Shown here: piece by piece, positions 1 to 9,405 of the stretch
How the letters are laid out: every line of letters starts with the position of its first letter
Position numbering within the stretch: the first letter of the stretch is position 1
DNA from: Rhodoligotrophos defluvii
GTDB lineage: Bacteria > Pseudomonadota > Alphaproteobacteria > Rhizobiales > Im1
DNA length: 64,000 bases
Assembly (NCBI RefSeq): GCF_005281615.1
Contig: NZ_SZZM01000005.1
Span: 1 to 64,000, forward strand
Direction of reading: 5' to 3'
The notes under the pieces: model-generated
The model's database searches: none
Seen by the model: only the letters and a program-made list of their open reading frames with translations
Told to the model about the DNA's origin: nothing
Position numbers and translations under genes: made by a program

Positions 1-1
1 G

Positions 2-394
2 GCGACGGCGGAGCCCGCGCAGCAGCCGGCGGCCGCGGAGCCCGCACCGCCTGCGCCGGCGGCCGCGCCCGAACCGGCGGCACCTGCTTCGGAACCGGCC
101 CCGGCCGTGGCCGCGCCGGAGCCTGAGCCGGTCGCGCCGGCAACGGCCGACGCGGAGACAACGGAAGGCAGTGGCCGTGTGGTCATCCAGCCCGGCAACA
201 ATCTCTGGCGCATCGCCCGTGTGATCTACGGCAAGGGCGTCCATTACACCGTGATCTACGAGGCCAACAAGGATCAGATCCGCGATCCCGACTTGATCTA
301 TCCCGGGCAGATCTTCGCCACGCCGGGCGTATCACCGCCCGAAACCATCCCGCCGGGGCGCCGCCGGCCCATGGAGGAGGTGCCGGTGGACTGA
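2..394 (+). CDS. LysM-domain protein, C-terminal part (5' end outside window)
   Basis: The reading frame is open from the left edge to a TGA at 392-394, so only the C-terminal 130 residues are visible. The first two thirds of this is an Ala/Pro/Glu linker, as found in periplasmic or surface proteins. It is followed by a single LysM module (about 176-334; from VVIQPGNNLWRIAR to the YPGQIFATP end), which binds N-acetylglucosamine-containing glycans such as peptidoglycan. Many alphaproteobacteria carry a large LysM protein with a low-complexity Pro/Ala linker just before the terminal LysM, and this tail fits that pattern. The function of the missing N-terminus cannot be judged. The LysM assignment is from sequence and the cell-wall role is a family inference. 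Confidence 0.8.
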   Translation, partial: ATAEPAQQPAAAEPAPPAPAAAPEPAAPASEPAPAVAAPEPEPVAPATADAETTEGSGRVVIQPGNNLWRIARVIYGKGVHYTVIYEANKDQIRDPDLIYPGQIFATPGVSPPETIPPGRRRPMEEVPVD

Positions 395-642
395 CCCACC
401 TCTGGCCTTTGCGGCGGGCTCTGGCGCATGGAGCTCTTCGCGCGGACGGCCGGGAATTCCGCGGGTTGCATTTGATTGCGGCGCGAAACGGCCTAAATAC
501 CGCATGAAGCCAAAGGCCGGCTGCGGCCAGAGGGGCGTCGAGCGGCCAATCGGCCGGGATGCGGCGCCGGCAGAGCCAGCGTTCGGCATCGCTGCCGTGC
601 CCGAAGCCATCTCGCGGCCTGCCACCATGATCCAGGGACCCG

Positions 643-2685
643 ATGCCCGCAGACACAAAGGCCATGCCACCAGCACCGTCGCGTAGCGGCCATATCGCCA
701 CCATGCGGGCGGTGCTGCCTTACCTCTGGCCCGAGCATCGGCCAGACCTGCGGCTCCGGGTGGTGCTCGCGCTCATTGCGCTGGTGGCGGCCAAGATCAC
801 CACCGTGGCAACCCCTTACGCCTTCAAATACGCGGTGGACGCCCTGGCGCCGGTAAGTGCGGCAGATGCGGCGCGGGCCCCGGGTGCAGCACTCGCCGTG
901 GCGGCAGTGCCCCTGGCCCTGATCCTCGCCTATGCGGCGGGGCGCATCGCCATGGTGCTGTTCGCGCAACTGAGAGACGGGCTGTTCGCCCGGGTCGGGC
1001 AAAGCGCGGTGCGCAGACTGGCGGACCGCACCTTTCGCCATCTGCACGATCTGTCGTTGCGCTTCCACCTGGAGCGCCGCACCGGCGGCTTGAGCCGCAT
1101 CGTCGAGCGCGGCACCAAGGGCATCGAGACCATCCTGCGCTACTCGGTGTTCAACACCGTGCCGACGCTGGTGGAGCTGTCGTTCGTCTGCGGCATTCTC
1201 GCCTGGCAGTTCGGCTGGGTGTATGCGGCGGTGACGGCGGTCACCGTGCTGTTCTACATCGCCTTCACCTACCGGGCGACGGAGTGGCGCCTGGGCCTGC
1301 GCCGCGCCATGAACGATGCGGATACCGACGCTAACACCAAGGCCATCGATAGCCTGCTCAACTTCGAGACGGTGAAATATTTCGCCAACGAGGAGCACGA
1401 GGCGAGCCGCTTCGACAGGTCCATGGCGCGCTATGAAAAGGCGGCGACCCGCACCATGACCTCGCTTGCGGTGCTCAACTCCGGCCAGATCGTCATCTTC
1501 ACCATCGGGCTGGCCGCCATCACCATCATGGCCGCGCGCGACGTGGTCTCAGGCGCCATGACCGTAGGCGACTTCGTGCTGATCAATGCCTTTCTCATCC
1601 AGCTTTACATGCCGCTGAACTTCCTCGGTTCCACCTATCGCGACATCAAGCAGGGGCTGATCGATATCGAGGCCATGTTCCAGCTGCTCGGCGTGGCGCC
1701 GGAGATCAGGGACAAGCCCGGCGCGCCGGATTTGCGCGTCAGCGCCGGCGAGATCGTGTTCGACGACGTGCATTTCGCCTACGACCCCGAGCGGCCGATC
1801 CTGCGTGGGGTGAGCTTCACGGTGCCCGCCGGCGCGACTGTGGCGATCGTCGGTCCGTCCGGCGCCGGCAAGTCGACCATCTCGCGCCTCCTCTATCGAT
1901 TCTACGACGTGAACCGCGGCACGATCCGCATCGACGGACAATCCATCGCCGATGTCACCCAGGTGAGCCTGCGCCGCGCCATCGGCATGGTCCCGCAGGA
2001 CACGGTGCTGTTCAACGATTCGATCCGCTACAACATCGAATATGGCCGGCCCGGCGCCAGCGACGAGGAGATCATCGAAGCCGGAAGGCTCGCGCAGGTG
2101 CATGAGTTCATCATGGGGCTGCCCCACGGCTACAAGACCATCGTGGGCGAGCGCGGGCTCAAGCTGTCGGGGGGTGAGAAGCAGCGCGTGGCGATCGCGC
2201 GCACCATACTGAAGGGGCCGCCGATCCTGGTGCTGGACGAGGCGACCTCGGCGCTCGACACCCATACGGAGCGGGAAATCCAGGCAGCCCTGAGCCAGGT
2301 TTCGCGCAACCGCACCACGCTGGTCATTGCCCACCGCCTGTCGACCGTGGTGGATGCGGATGAGATCATCGTTCTGGTCGACGGCCGTATCGCCGAGCGC
2401 GGCACCCATTCAGCCCTTCTGGCCCGCGGCGGCATCTATGCCGGCATGTGGAACCGGCAGCGCGAGGAGGAGCATGCGCGCGAGGTTATCGAGGAGGCCG
2501 AATTCCCCTTCAGCGAGCCGTTCCCTGCCGATGATCATGGGCTGGATGATGATGGTATCCACAGGGTCGATGAAACAGACATTGCCGACTCGCGGCCTGA
2601 TGTGGAGGATCGTGCGGCAACGGCGCGTGCGCCCGGGGCGCACGCGTCCGGGGCGCGTGCACCGGAAGAGATTGCCGGGCGCTGA
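643..2685 (+). CDS. Atm1-type ABC exporter (fused permease and ATPase)
   Basis: A 680-residue half-transporter of the ABCB7/Atm1/HMT1 branch. The N-terminal half has about six membrane helices (residues 25-330) beginning with the family's YLWPEH segment. The ATPase domain has Walker A GPSGAGKST near residue 404, signature LSGGEKQR near 508, and Walker B ILVLDEATSALD near 528, all intact. A C-terminal tail of about 70 residues rich in Asp, Glu, Ala and Arg follows the ATPase domain and looks disordered. Bacterial Atm1 homologues export glutathione-linked metals or sulfur species from the cytoplasm; the substrate here is inferred. The ATG at 643 is preceded by AGGGA. A later ATG at 661 is a possible alternative start. 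psd follows 32 bases downstream on the same strand. Confidence 0.88.
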   Translation: MPADTKAMPPAPSRSGHIATMRAVLPYLWPEHRPDLRLRVVLALIALVAAKITTVATPYAFKYAVDALAPVSAADAARAPGAALAVAAVPLALILAYAAGRIAMVLFAQLRDGLFARVGQSAVRRLADRTFRHLHDLSLRFHLERRTGGLSRIVERGTKGIETILRYSVFNTVPTLVELSFVCGILAWQFGWVYAAVTAVTVLFYIAFTYRATEWRLGLRRAMNDADTDANTKAIDSLLNFETVKYFANEEHEASRFDRSMARYEKAATRTMTSLAVLNSGQIVIFTIGLAAITIMAARDVVSGAMTVGDFVLINAFLIQLYMPLNFLGSTYRDIKQGLIDIEAMFQLLGVAPEIRDKPGAPDLRVSAGEIVFDDVHFAYDPERPILRGVSFTVPAGATVAIVGPSGAGKSTISRLLYRFYDVNRGTIRIDGQSIADVTQVSLRRAIGMVPQDTVLFNDSIRYNIEYGRPGASDEEIIEAGRLAQVHEFIMGLPHGYKTIVGERGLKLSGGEKQRVAIARTILKGPPILVLDEATSALDTHTEREIQAALSQVSRNRTTLVIAHRLSTVVDADEIIVLVDGRIAERGTHSALLARGGIYAGMWNRQREEEHAREVIEEAEFPFSEPFPADDHGLDDDGIHRVDETDIADSRPDVEDRAATARAPGAHASGARAPEEIAGR

Positions 2686-2717
2686 TGCGCGGCGCCATCA
2701 AAGGACGTTGAGCGGCT

Positions 2718-3422
2718 ATGGACATTCTGGCATCGATCCGGGCGGCGCTGACGCCAATCCACCGGGAAGGCTATCGCTTCATCGCCATTTTCGCGGTGAT
2801 CACCCTGCTGCTGTTCTGGCTGGTTTCCGACACGCTCGGCTGGATCGGCGTGATTCTGACCCTGTGGTGCGCTTATTTCTTCCGCGATCCCGACCGGGTG
2901 ACGCCCTTGCGCGAGGGGCTGGTGATCAGCCCGGCCGACGGGCGCATCAGCGCGATTCAATCGGTGGTGCCGCCGCCGGAGCTCGGCTTCGGCCTGGAGC
3001 CGCGGATGCGCATCTCCATCTTCATGAACGTGTTCGACGTGCATGTGAACCGGGCGCCCGTGTCGGGCCGCGTCACCCGGATGAACTATATACCCGGCAA
3101 GTTCATCAACGCGGAGCTGGACAAGGCGAGCGAAGACAACGAGCGCCAAGCCATGGTCATCGAAGCGGCAGACGGAACGGATATCGGCATGGTGCAGATC
3201 GCCGGGCTGATCGCGCGGCGCATCGTGCCCTTCGTGCGGCCGGAAACCCAGGTGCAGGTGGGCGAGCGGGTGGGGCTCATCCGTTTCGGCAGCCGCGTCG
3301 ACGTGTTCCTGCCCCCGGGCAAGACGGCGCTGGTGGCGATTGGCCAGCGGGCGGTCGCAGGCGAGACGGTGCTTGCCGACCTTCATTCGCCCGAGCCGGA
3401 ACGCCAGGCGCGGCTTGGGTGA
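2718..3422 (+). CDS. psd: Phosphatidylserine decarboxylase proenzyme
   Basis: A 234-residue protein of the short, archaeal/alphaproteobacterial-type Psd family, which converts phosphatidylserine to phosphatidylethanolamine at the inner membrane. Two hydrophobic segments near residues 20-55 anchor it. The core contains the conserved SPADGRI and [10 protein letters not shown] segments. The self-cleavage site that generates the pyruvoyl cofactor is the Gly191-Ser192 pair in RFGSRVDVF. It is followed 38 bases later by pssA, the enzyme that makes its substrate, so the two form one phospholipid operon. The ATG at 2718 has AAGGA 13-17 bases upstream, a rather long spacing. Confidence 0.93.
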   Translation: MDILASIRAALTPIHREGYRFIAIFAVITLLLFWLVSDTLGWIGVILTLWCAYFFRDPDRVTPLREGLVISPADGRISAIQSVVPPPELGFGLEPRMRISIFMNVFDVHVNRAPVSGRVTRMNYIPGKFINAELDKASEDNERQAMVIEAADGTDIGMVQIAGLIARRIVPFVRPETQVQVGERVGLIRFGSRVDVFLPPGKTALVAIGQRAVAGETVLADLHSPEPERQARLG

Positions 3423-3460
3423 TATTGGTGAGCGTTCATCCCAACGGGAAGGAGTGGTGA

Positions 3461-4324
3461 ATGGAGTGGCGCGGCAGCGAATCGCTTGATCCGGTTCAGC
3501 GATCCCGCGAGCGCCGGTTGCGCCGCTTCAAGCAGGTGCCGGTCCGCTTTCTCCTGCCCAATCTCATCACCCTGCTGGCCCTCTGTGCCGGGGTGACCGC
3601 CATCCGCCTCGGTGTGGAAGGCCGGTTCGAGCTGGCGGTCGGCGGCATCATCCTGGCCATACTGCTCGACGCCCTCGATGGCCGCATCGCGCGCCTGCTC
3701 AAGGGGACCTCCCGCTTCGGGGCGGAACTCGATTCGCTTGCGGATTTCGTGGATTTCGGCGTCGCACCCGCGGTGCTGCTCTATCTCTGGTCACTCCATA
3801 CGCTCAAGAGCATCGGCTGGATCGTGTGCCTGGTGCTGGCCATCTGCTGCGCCTTGCGGCTCGCGCGGTTCAACGTGGCGCTGGATGATCCCGATGCGCC
3901 CCCCTACATGAGCAACTTCTTCACCGGCGTGCCGGCACCGGCCGGCGCCGGCCTCGCCCTGGCGCCTCTCTTCCTCGGATTCCTCGGGATCATCCCTGAC
4001 GGCCGCGACGCCGCCTGGTTCATCCTGCCCTATACCGCCATCATCGCGGTGTTGATGGTCAGCAAGCTGCCGACCCTGTCCGGCAAGACCTTGGGCCAGC
4101 GGGTGCGGCGGGATATCGTGCTGCCGATCCTGCTGCTGATGGTGCTGTTCATCGCGCTCCTGATCAGCTTTCCCTGGCACGTGCTCACCGCGCTGGCGCT
4201 GGCCTACCTCGTCATGCTGCCGATCGGCTACCGCAGCTACAAGCGCCAGGCCCGGGAATACCAGCTGCGGCTCGCCGCGCAGCGCAATGGCGAGGCGCAG
4301 GCCTCAACACCCGAAGCTCAATAG
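3461..4324 (+). CDS. pssA: CDP-diacylglycerol-serine O-phosphatidyltransferase
   Basis: A 287-residue polytopic membrane enzyme that joins CDP-diacylglycerol and L-serine to give phosphatidylserine, the substrate of the adjacent Psd. The CDP-alcohol phosphotransferase signature is complete at about residues 76-106: DALDGRIAR, then Gly, then the two Asp in AELDSLADF. Roughly eight hydrophobic helices are visible. The ATG at 3461 has a strong ribosome binding site (GGAAGGAG, seven bases upstream). The last 21 bases overlap, tail to tail, the 3' end of the Cys-rich gene on the opposite strand. Confidence 0.93.
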   Translation: MEWRGSESLDPVQRSRERRLRRFKQVPVRFLLPNLITLLALCAGVTAIRLGVEGRFELAVGGIILAILLDALDGRIARLLKGTSRFGAELDSLADFVDFGVAPAVLLYLWSLHTLKSIGWIVCLVLAICCALRLARFNVALDDPDAPPYMSNFFTGVPAPAGAGLALAPLFLGFLGIIPDGRDAAWFILPYTAIIAVLMVSKLPTLSGKTLGQRVRRDIVLPILLLMVLFIALLISFPWHVLTALALAYLVMLPIGYRSYKRQAREYQLRLAAQRNGEAQASTPEAQ

Positions 4325-4654
4325 GCAGGCGTCGTGATCGGCCTGACACTGCTCCTGCATGCTGGGCGAGCCTGCGCCGACATCCTGACACCGGGCGAGG
4401 AAATCGGCGCAGAAGCGCGCCGCGCCGGGCATGCAGCGCGCCGGCCGCACGGTTTTGAGGCAGCTGGTGAGATCGGCATAGCAGGCGCCGCGCCAAGCTT
4501 CTTCGCCAAAGGCCGCCTCGTTGCACAGCGTATGCTCGTGCCAGCACTGACCGGACGGGGTGTTCTCCAGGTCCTCGGAAGCGAGCGCCATGCCGCCCGT
4601 GCTCGCGATGAGCAGCGCGGCACAGCAGCTGATGCTCCACCGTGCTTTCGACAT
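4304..4654 (-). CDS. Small secreted cysteine-rich protein of unknown function
   Basis: A 116-residue protein with a clear signal peptide (basic N-terminus, hydrophobic core, cleavage expected after ALA near residue 25). I do not recognise a family. The mature part of about 90 residues holds ten cysteines arranged as five C-x5-7-C pairs (for example CWHEHTLC, CYADLTSC, CQADHDAC), which suggests disulfide-linked helices or metal binding in the periplasm. It is convergent with pssA and overlaps its last 21 bases. The initiating ATG at 4654 is preceded on the minus strand by GGGAG. The regular Cys spacing and good signal peptide argue that it is a real gene. Confidence 0.6.
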   Translation of the reverse strand: MSKARWSISCCAALLIASTGGMALASEDLENTPSGQCWHEHTLCNEAAFGEEAWRGACYADLTSCLKTVRPARCMPGAARFCADFLARCQDVGAGSPSMQEQCQADHDACLLSFGC

Positions 4655-4755
4655 GGACGGCTCCCTCTCGACGGGCGGATCAGTATAGAAGCACGACAGC
4701 TAGCACAGAAAAAACAAGATCCTATGGTGAGCATGCGTGAAATGAACAGGTCCTG

Positions 4756-7341
4756 ATGCTGTTGTCGCGTATGGATATCAAGCTCGGCGCCATGGCTGCC
4801 GCTTGGGCCCCCCGGGCGGCGCGCCGCCCGCTGCTGCTGGTGCTTTGCCTGGTCGCGCTGGCCTGCGCCTGCGCCTATCTCGGCTATGACAGGCTCGACT
4901 TCGACTTCCGCGACACCCGGATCATCGCCAGGGACGTGCCGTTCCGGGAGGATGCCAGAGCCGCCGAAGCCCAATTTCCATGGATCGGCGGCGATGGCGT
5001 CGTCGCGGTGATCGAGTCCGACGACCCGGTCGTCGCGCGCGAGACGGCAAGCCGTCTGCTCGCCGCTGTGCGTGATCGGCCGAGCCTGTTCAGCGGCGTG
5101 TTCGCCCCCGGCCTCGGCCCGTTCTACGAGCAGAACGGTCTCCTGCTGCTCTCTCCCCAGGAGACCGAAGCCGTGGCCACCCGACTGCAGCGCTGGATGC
5201 CGCTGATCGAGCTCTTGTCCACCCAGCCGGACCTGGTCGGCCTGGCCACGGCACTCGACCAGCTCGGCATCGCCGCCCAGATGCACATCTTCCCGCCGGA
5301 AGGCACCGCGCTGCTGACCGAGCTCGACCGGGTGGTGCAGAGCCTCATGGATGGCCGGCCCGCGGTGGCCGACTGGCAGGGCATCCTGGTGGGCGATCTC
5401 AATCAGAACCGGCAGCGCTGGACCATATCGATCGGGCTCGAGCACCAGCCCGAGGCGCTGGCGATGTTGCGCCGGCTGGCCGCCGATCCCGCGCTCACCG
5501 CGTCCGGTGCCGCCCGGGTCTCGGTGTTGGTGAGCCCTGGCGCCGGTGGTCTCGACCTCGGCCGGCTCACCGATTGGGCCGTGCAGGCGCTGCTGCTGGC
5601 GTTGGGCGCGGTCGTGGTGATCGTTCTGCTGGGGGTGCGCTCCACCGAGCTGTTTCTCGCCTGTGTCATGGCCTCGCTGTTCAGCCTTGCCCTGATCGCC
5701 GGTGCAGCGGGGCTCCTGCTGGGCACGATCTCGCTGCCCGGCCTGATTTTGGCCATTGTCCTCATCGGCCTGAGCGCCGATGGCCCGCTGCTCGCCGCCC
5801 TACGCTATCGCGAGGAACGGCTCAACGGCCGTGACCACGACCGTGCGCTTGCCAATGCAGCCCGCTCCTTCGGCCCGCCGCTTCTGATTTGTGCCCTGGT
5901 CATGGTCGTGGCCTTTGCCGCATTCTGGATTACCGATCTGGCCGGCATCGCCCGGCTGGCGATGTTCGCCGCCGTGGCGATGGTGATCGCGTGGCTGGTG
6001 ACCATGGCGGCCATGCCCGCCCTGCTGACGCTGCTGCCGATCGCGCCGCGGCGCCCGGCGCCCGCCGTCCACACGGTCCTGCAGGCGGTGGGCGCCGCGC
6101 TCACGGCCCAGCCGGTCCGCCTCGCGATCACGCTGCCGATCATGATCGCTGCCATCACCGCGCTGCTGCTCCTGCCTCAGGTGCAGTTCGATCGCGATCT
6201 CGATTATGGCGCCAGCCTGCCGCCGCAAGCCGCTGCCCATGCGGTCGCCAAGAGCCTGGACGAGGCCCAGACGCTCGTCGCCCGCCTCGAAGCGCTGCCC
6301 GAGGTTGCGGGCGTGACCAGCGTCCTGAGCTACATCCCCGGCGAGCAGGGCACGAAGCTCGCCCTGCTGCGCGGCATCCAGGCGACCCTCGACCAAGTGG
6401 GCCAAGAGCCGGAGGGCTCGCAAATCATAGCCGCCGGCCTGCAGCATGGCGCGGAGGCGAACGCGCTCGACCAGTTCACCGAAGCCATCAGCGGCATCGC
6501 CCGTGCGGACGTGCCGCCGGCCGCCCGCGCCGCCGCGCAGACCCTGGACGGCACCATGGAGAAGTTCATCGCCAGGGCCGGTGACAAGACCGCCGCCGCC
6601 GCAGCGCTCGATGCGGCTCTCGTTGGCAGCCTGCGCGAGACCACGGCCAAGATCCGCACCCTTGCCGAGGCGAGCCGCATCTCGCTCGACACGCTCGATC
6701 CCGACCTGAAGCGGCGCTATGTCAGTCCGGCCGGCGACTACCTGGTCGAGGTCAAAGCCACGGGCGATCTCCGCCAGACCGACCAGCTCCACCGTTTCGC
6801 CAACGCCGTCCGTGCCGTTGCGCCTGGCGCAAGCGGCCCCGCGATCGATGCCGTCGAGACCGGCCATTTCCTGAAACTCTCCACGCTCCGCGTGCTCGCG
6901 GTCGCCGCCGCCGGAATAGCTCTCCTGCTGTTGCTGCTTCTGCCCAAGGCCTATGACGTGTTCCTCGTCTCGGTGCCGATCGGCCTGGCGGGGCTGATCC
7001 TCAGCGGTGCGACCGTGGTCATGGATTTGAAGATCGTGCCAATGGCTCTGCTGGCGCTGCCGGTCCTCATCGGCATAGGCGTGGGCAATTGCGTGAAAAT
7101 GATCATGCGGGCGCGGGAGAGTATCCGGTTCAGCGGCATGAGCAGGCCAAGCACGCCGCGCGCCGTGCTCTGGTCGATGCTGGCGACCATCGCGGCCGCC
7201 GGCGTTCTGCTGATGTCGCCCGTGCCGATGCTGGTCGCGGTCGGACAATTCCTGTTGATCGGCGTTGCCTTGCTGCTCGTCTGCATTTTTCTCGTGCTGC
7301 CCACCCTGGTGCAGCTCACACAGCCCAGGTACCGGAAATAG
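4756..7341 (+). CDS. hpnN: Hopanoid transporter HpnN, RND superfamily
   Basis: An 861-residue RND/MMPL-type integral membrane protein. The layout is one N-terminal helix (residues about 20-45), a large periplasmic domain, five helices (about 270-430), a second single helix and periplasmic domain, and a final bundle (about 715-855). HpnN of Rhodopseudomonas moves hopanoids from inner to outer membrane, and the same layout plus the position directly before hpnH identify this one. Its C-terminus is followed by a 209-base gap before the hpnH start chosen here. The ATG at 4756 is weakly supported (AGG nearby). An ATG at 4771 is an equally plausible start. Confidence 0.9.
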   Translation: MLLSRMDIKLGAMAAAWAPRAARRPLLLVLCLVALACACAYLGYDRLDFDFRDTRIIARDVPFREDARAAEAQFPWIGGDGVVAVIESDDPVVARETASRLLAAVRDRPSLFSGVFAPGLGPFYEQNGLLLLSPQETEAVATRLQRWMPLIELLSTQPDLVGLATALDQLGIAAQMHIFPPEGTALLTELDRVVQSLMDGRPAVADWQGILVGDLNQNRQRWTISIGLEHQPEALAMLRRLAADPALTASGAARVSVLVSPGAGGLDLGRLTDWAVQALLLALGAVVVIVLLGVRSTELFLACVMASLFSLALIAGAAGLLLGTISLPGLILAIVLIGLSADGPLLAALRYREERLNGRDHDRALANAARSFGPPLLICALVMVVAFAAFWITDLAGIARLAMFAAVAMVIAWLVTMAAMPALLTLLPIAPRRPAPAVHTVLQAVGAALTAQPVRLAITLPIMIAAITALLLLPQVQFDRDLDYGASLPPQAAAHAVAKSLDEAQTLVARLEALPEVAGVTSVLSYIPGEQGTKLALLRGIQATLDQVGQEPEGSQIIAAGLQHGAEANALDQFTEAISGIARADVPPAARAAAQTLDGTMEKFIARAGDKTAAAAALDAALVGSLRETTAKIRTLAEASRISLDTLDPDLKRRYVSPAGDYLVEVKATGDLRQTDQLHRFANAVRAVAPGASGPAIDAVETGHFLKLSTLRVLAVAAAGIALLLLLLLPKAYDVFLVSVPIGLAGLILSGATVVMDLKIVPMALLALPVLIGIGVGNCVKMIMRARESIRFSGMSRPSTPRAVLWSMLATIAAAGVLLMSPVPMLVAVGQFLLIGVALLLVCIFLVLPTLVQLTQPRYRK

Positions 7342-7550
7342 GCCGGAGAGCTGCGGCGAGGAAGGCACAGGCCACGCCAAATTAACCCTCGGCCTTCAAC
7401 AGGGCCGCCTGACGCCTATGTCGCACTTGACGGTCGAGGCCGTTTTCAGCCATTGCTGAACGCTGGTCTTGGGGGCCTCAGGATTTTTCACCGGGTGACG
7501 GCTCCTGACAAGTGCCGTCCCGTTTCGAGGCGATCAAACAAGAGGCCGCT

Positions 7551-8720
<1,170 letters not shown>

Positions 8721-8750
<30 letters not shown>

Positions 8751-9389
8751 CGTCTTGCCCGCCGCAGCATTGGCGCGGGCCAAGCGGACGAGCGCCGGCA
8801 GGTCCTGCGGCCGGCGCGCCAGCGCGGCAAGGGTGGCGCCCATGTCTGTCCGTCCGTCAGCCCGCATTCCGGCCATCGCTGTCGCTGGGATGACGTCCTC
8901 CGCCTCGTCCAGCACCGCCCGCAGCGCGATGAAAGGCAGGCCGTGAGCCTCCGCTGCCCGGGCAACAGCCAGGCTTTCCATGTCGACGGCACGGGCCCCG
9001 GTTCTCTCCCGCAGCACCGCTTTGTCAGCCGGACCGGTCACCGGGCTGGCCACGCTGAGCAGATCGCCTTGGCCCTCCAGCGCCGGCGCATGGGCCAGGA
9101 TCGCGCCGCGCCATATCGGGCTGCAGATGTGGGCGGCCCCGCTCTCGTCGAGCACCCGTGCGGGGATCAGCGCGGTGGCCGAGCGCAAGGCCGGATCGAG
9201 TGCGCCGGCAACACCGAAGCTGACCAGTCCGTCGGCGCCCTGGCGGATCAGATCCCGCGCGGCCGCCTCGGCCTGGTTTAGCCCCGGTCCATGACAGGCG
9301 ACGAGCTGCTGCGGCGCGGCATGGCGCACGATCTCGGCCTCGAACACGAGCCCGGTGACAATGCCAGGTTTCACCGGCAGCGTGGTCAT
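8721..9389 (-). CDS. hpnG: Adenosylhopane nucleosidase/phosphorylase HpnG
   Basis: A 222-residue purine nucleoside phosphorylase-like protein. HpnG removes adenine from adenosylhopane made by HpnH, leading to ribosylhopane and bacteriohopanetetrol. The family pattern is visible: an N-terminal strand ([13 protein letters not shown]), the [12 protein letters not shown] phosphate/ribose region near residue 57, and [13 protein letters not shown] near residue 133, with the ribose-binding Glu. It begins 16 bases after the shc stop, so it is the last gene of the minus-strand hpn operon, and it converges on its pathway partner hpnH with a 30-base overlap. The ribosome binding site is weak, consistent with coupling to shc. 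Confidence 0.9.
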
Positions 9390-9405
9390 GGCGCCACTGG
9401 CCGGA

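Noticed and set aside
5800-7380. 526-codon open frame on the minus strand
   Set aside because: It is antisense to hpnN, rich in His/Arg/Gln/Asp as expected for the reverse of a hydrophobic GC-rich gene, and has no domain.
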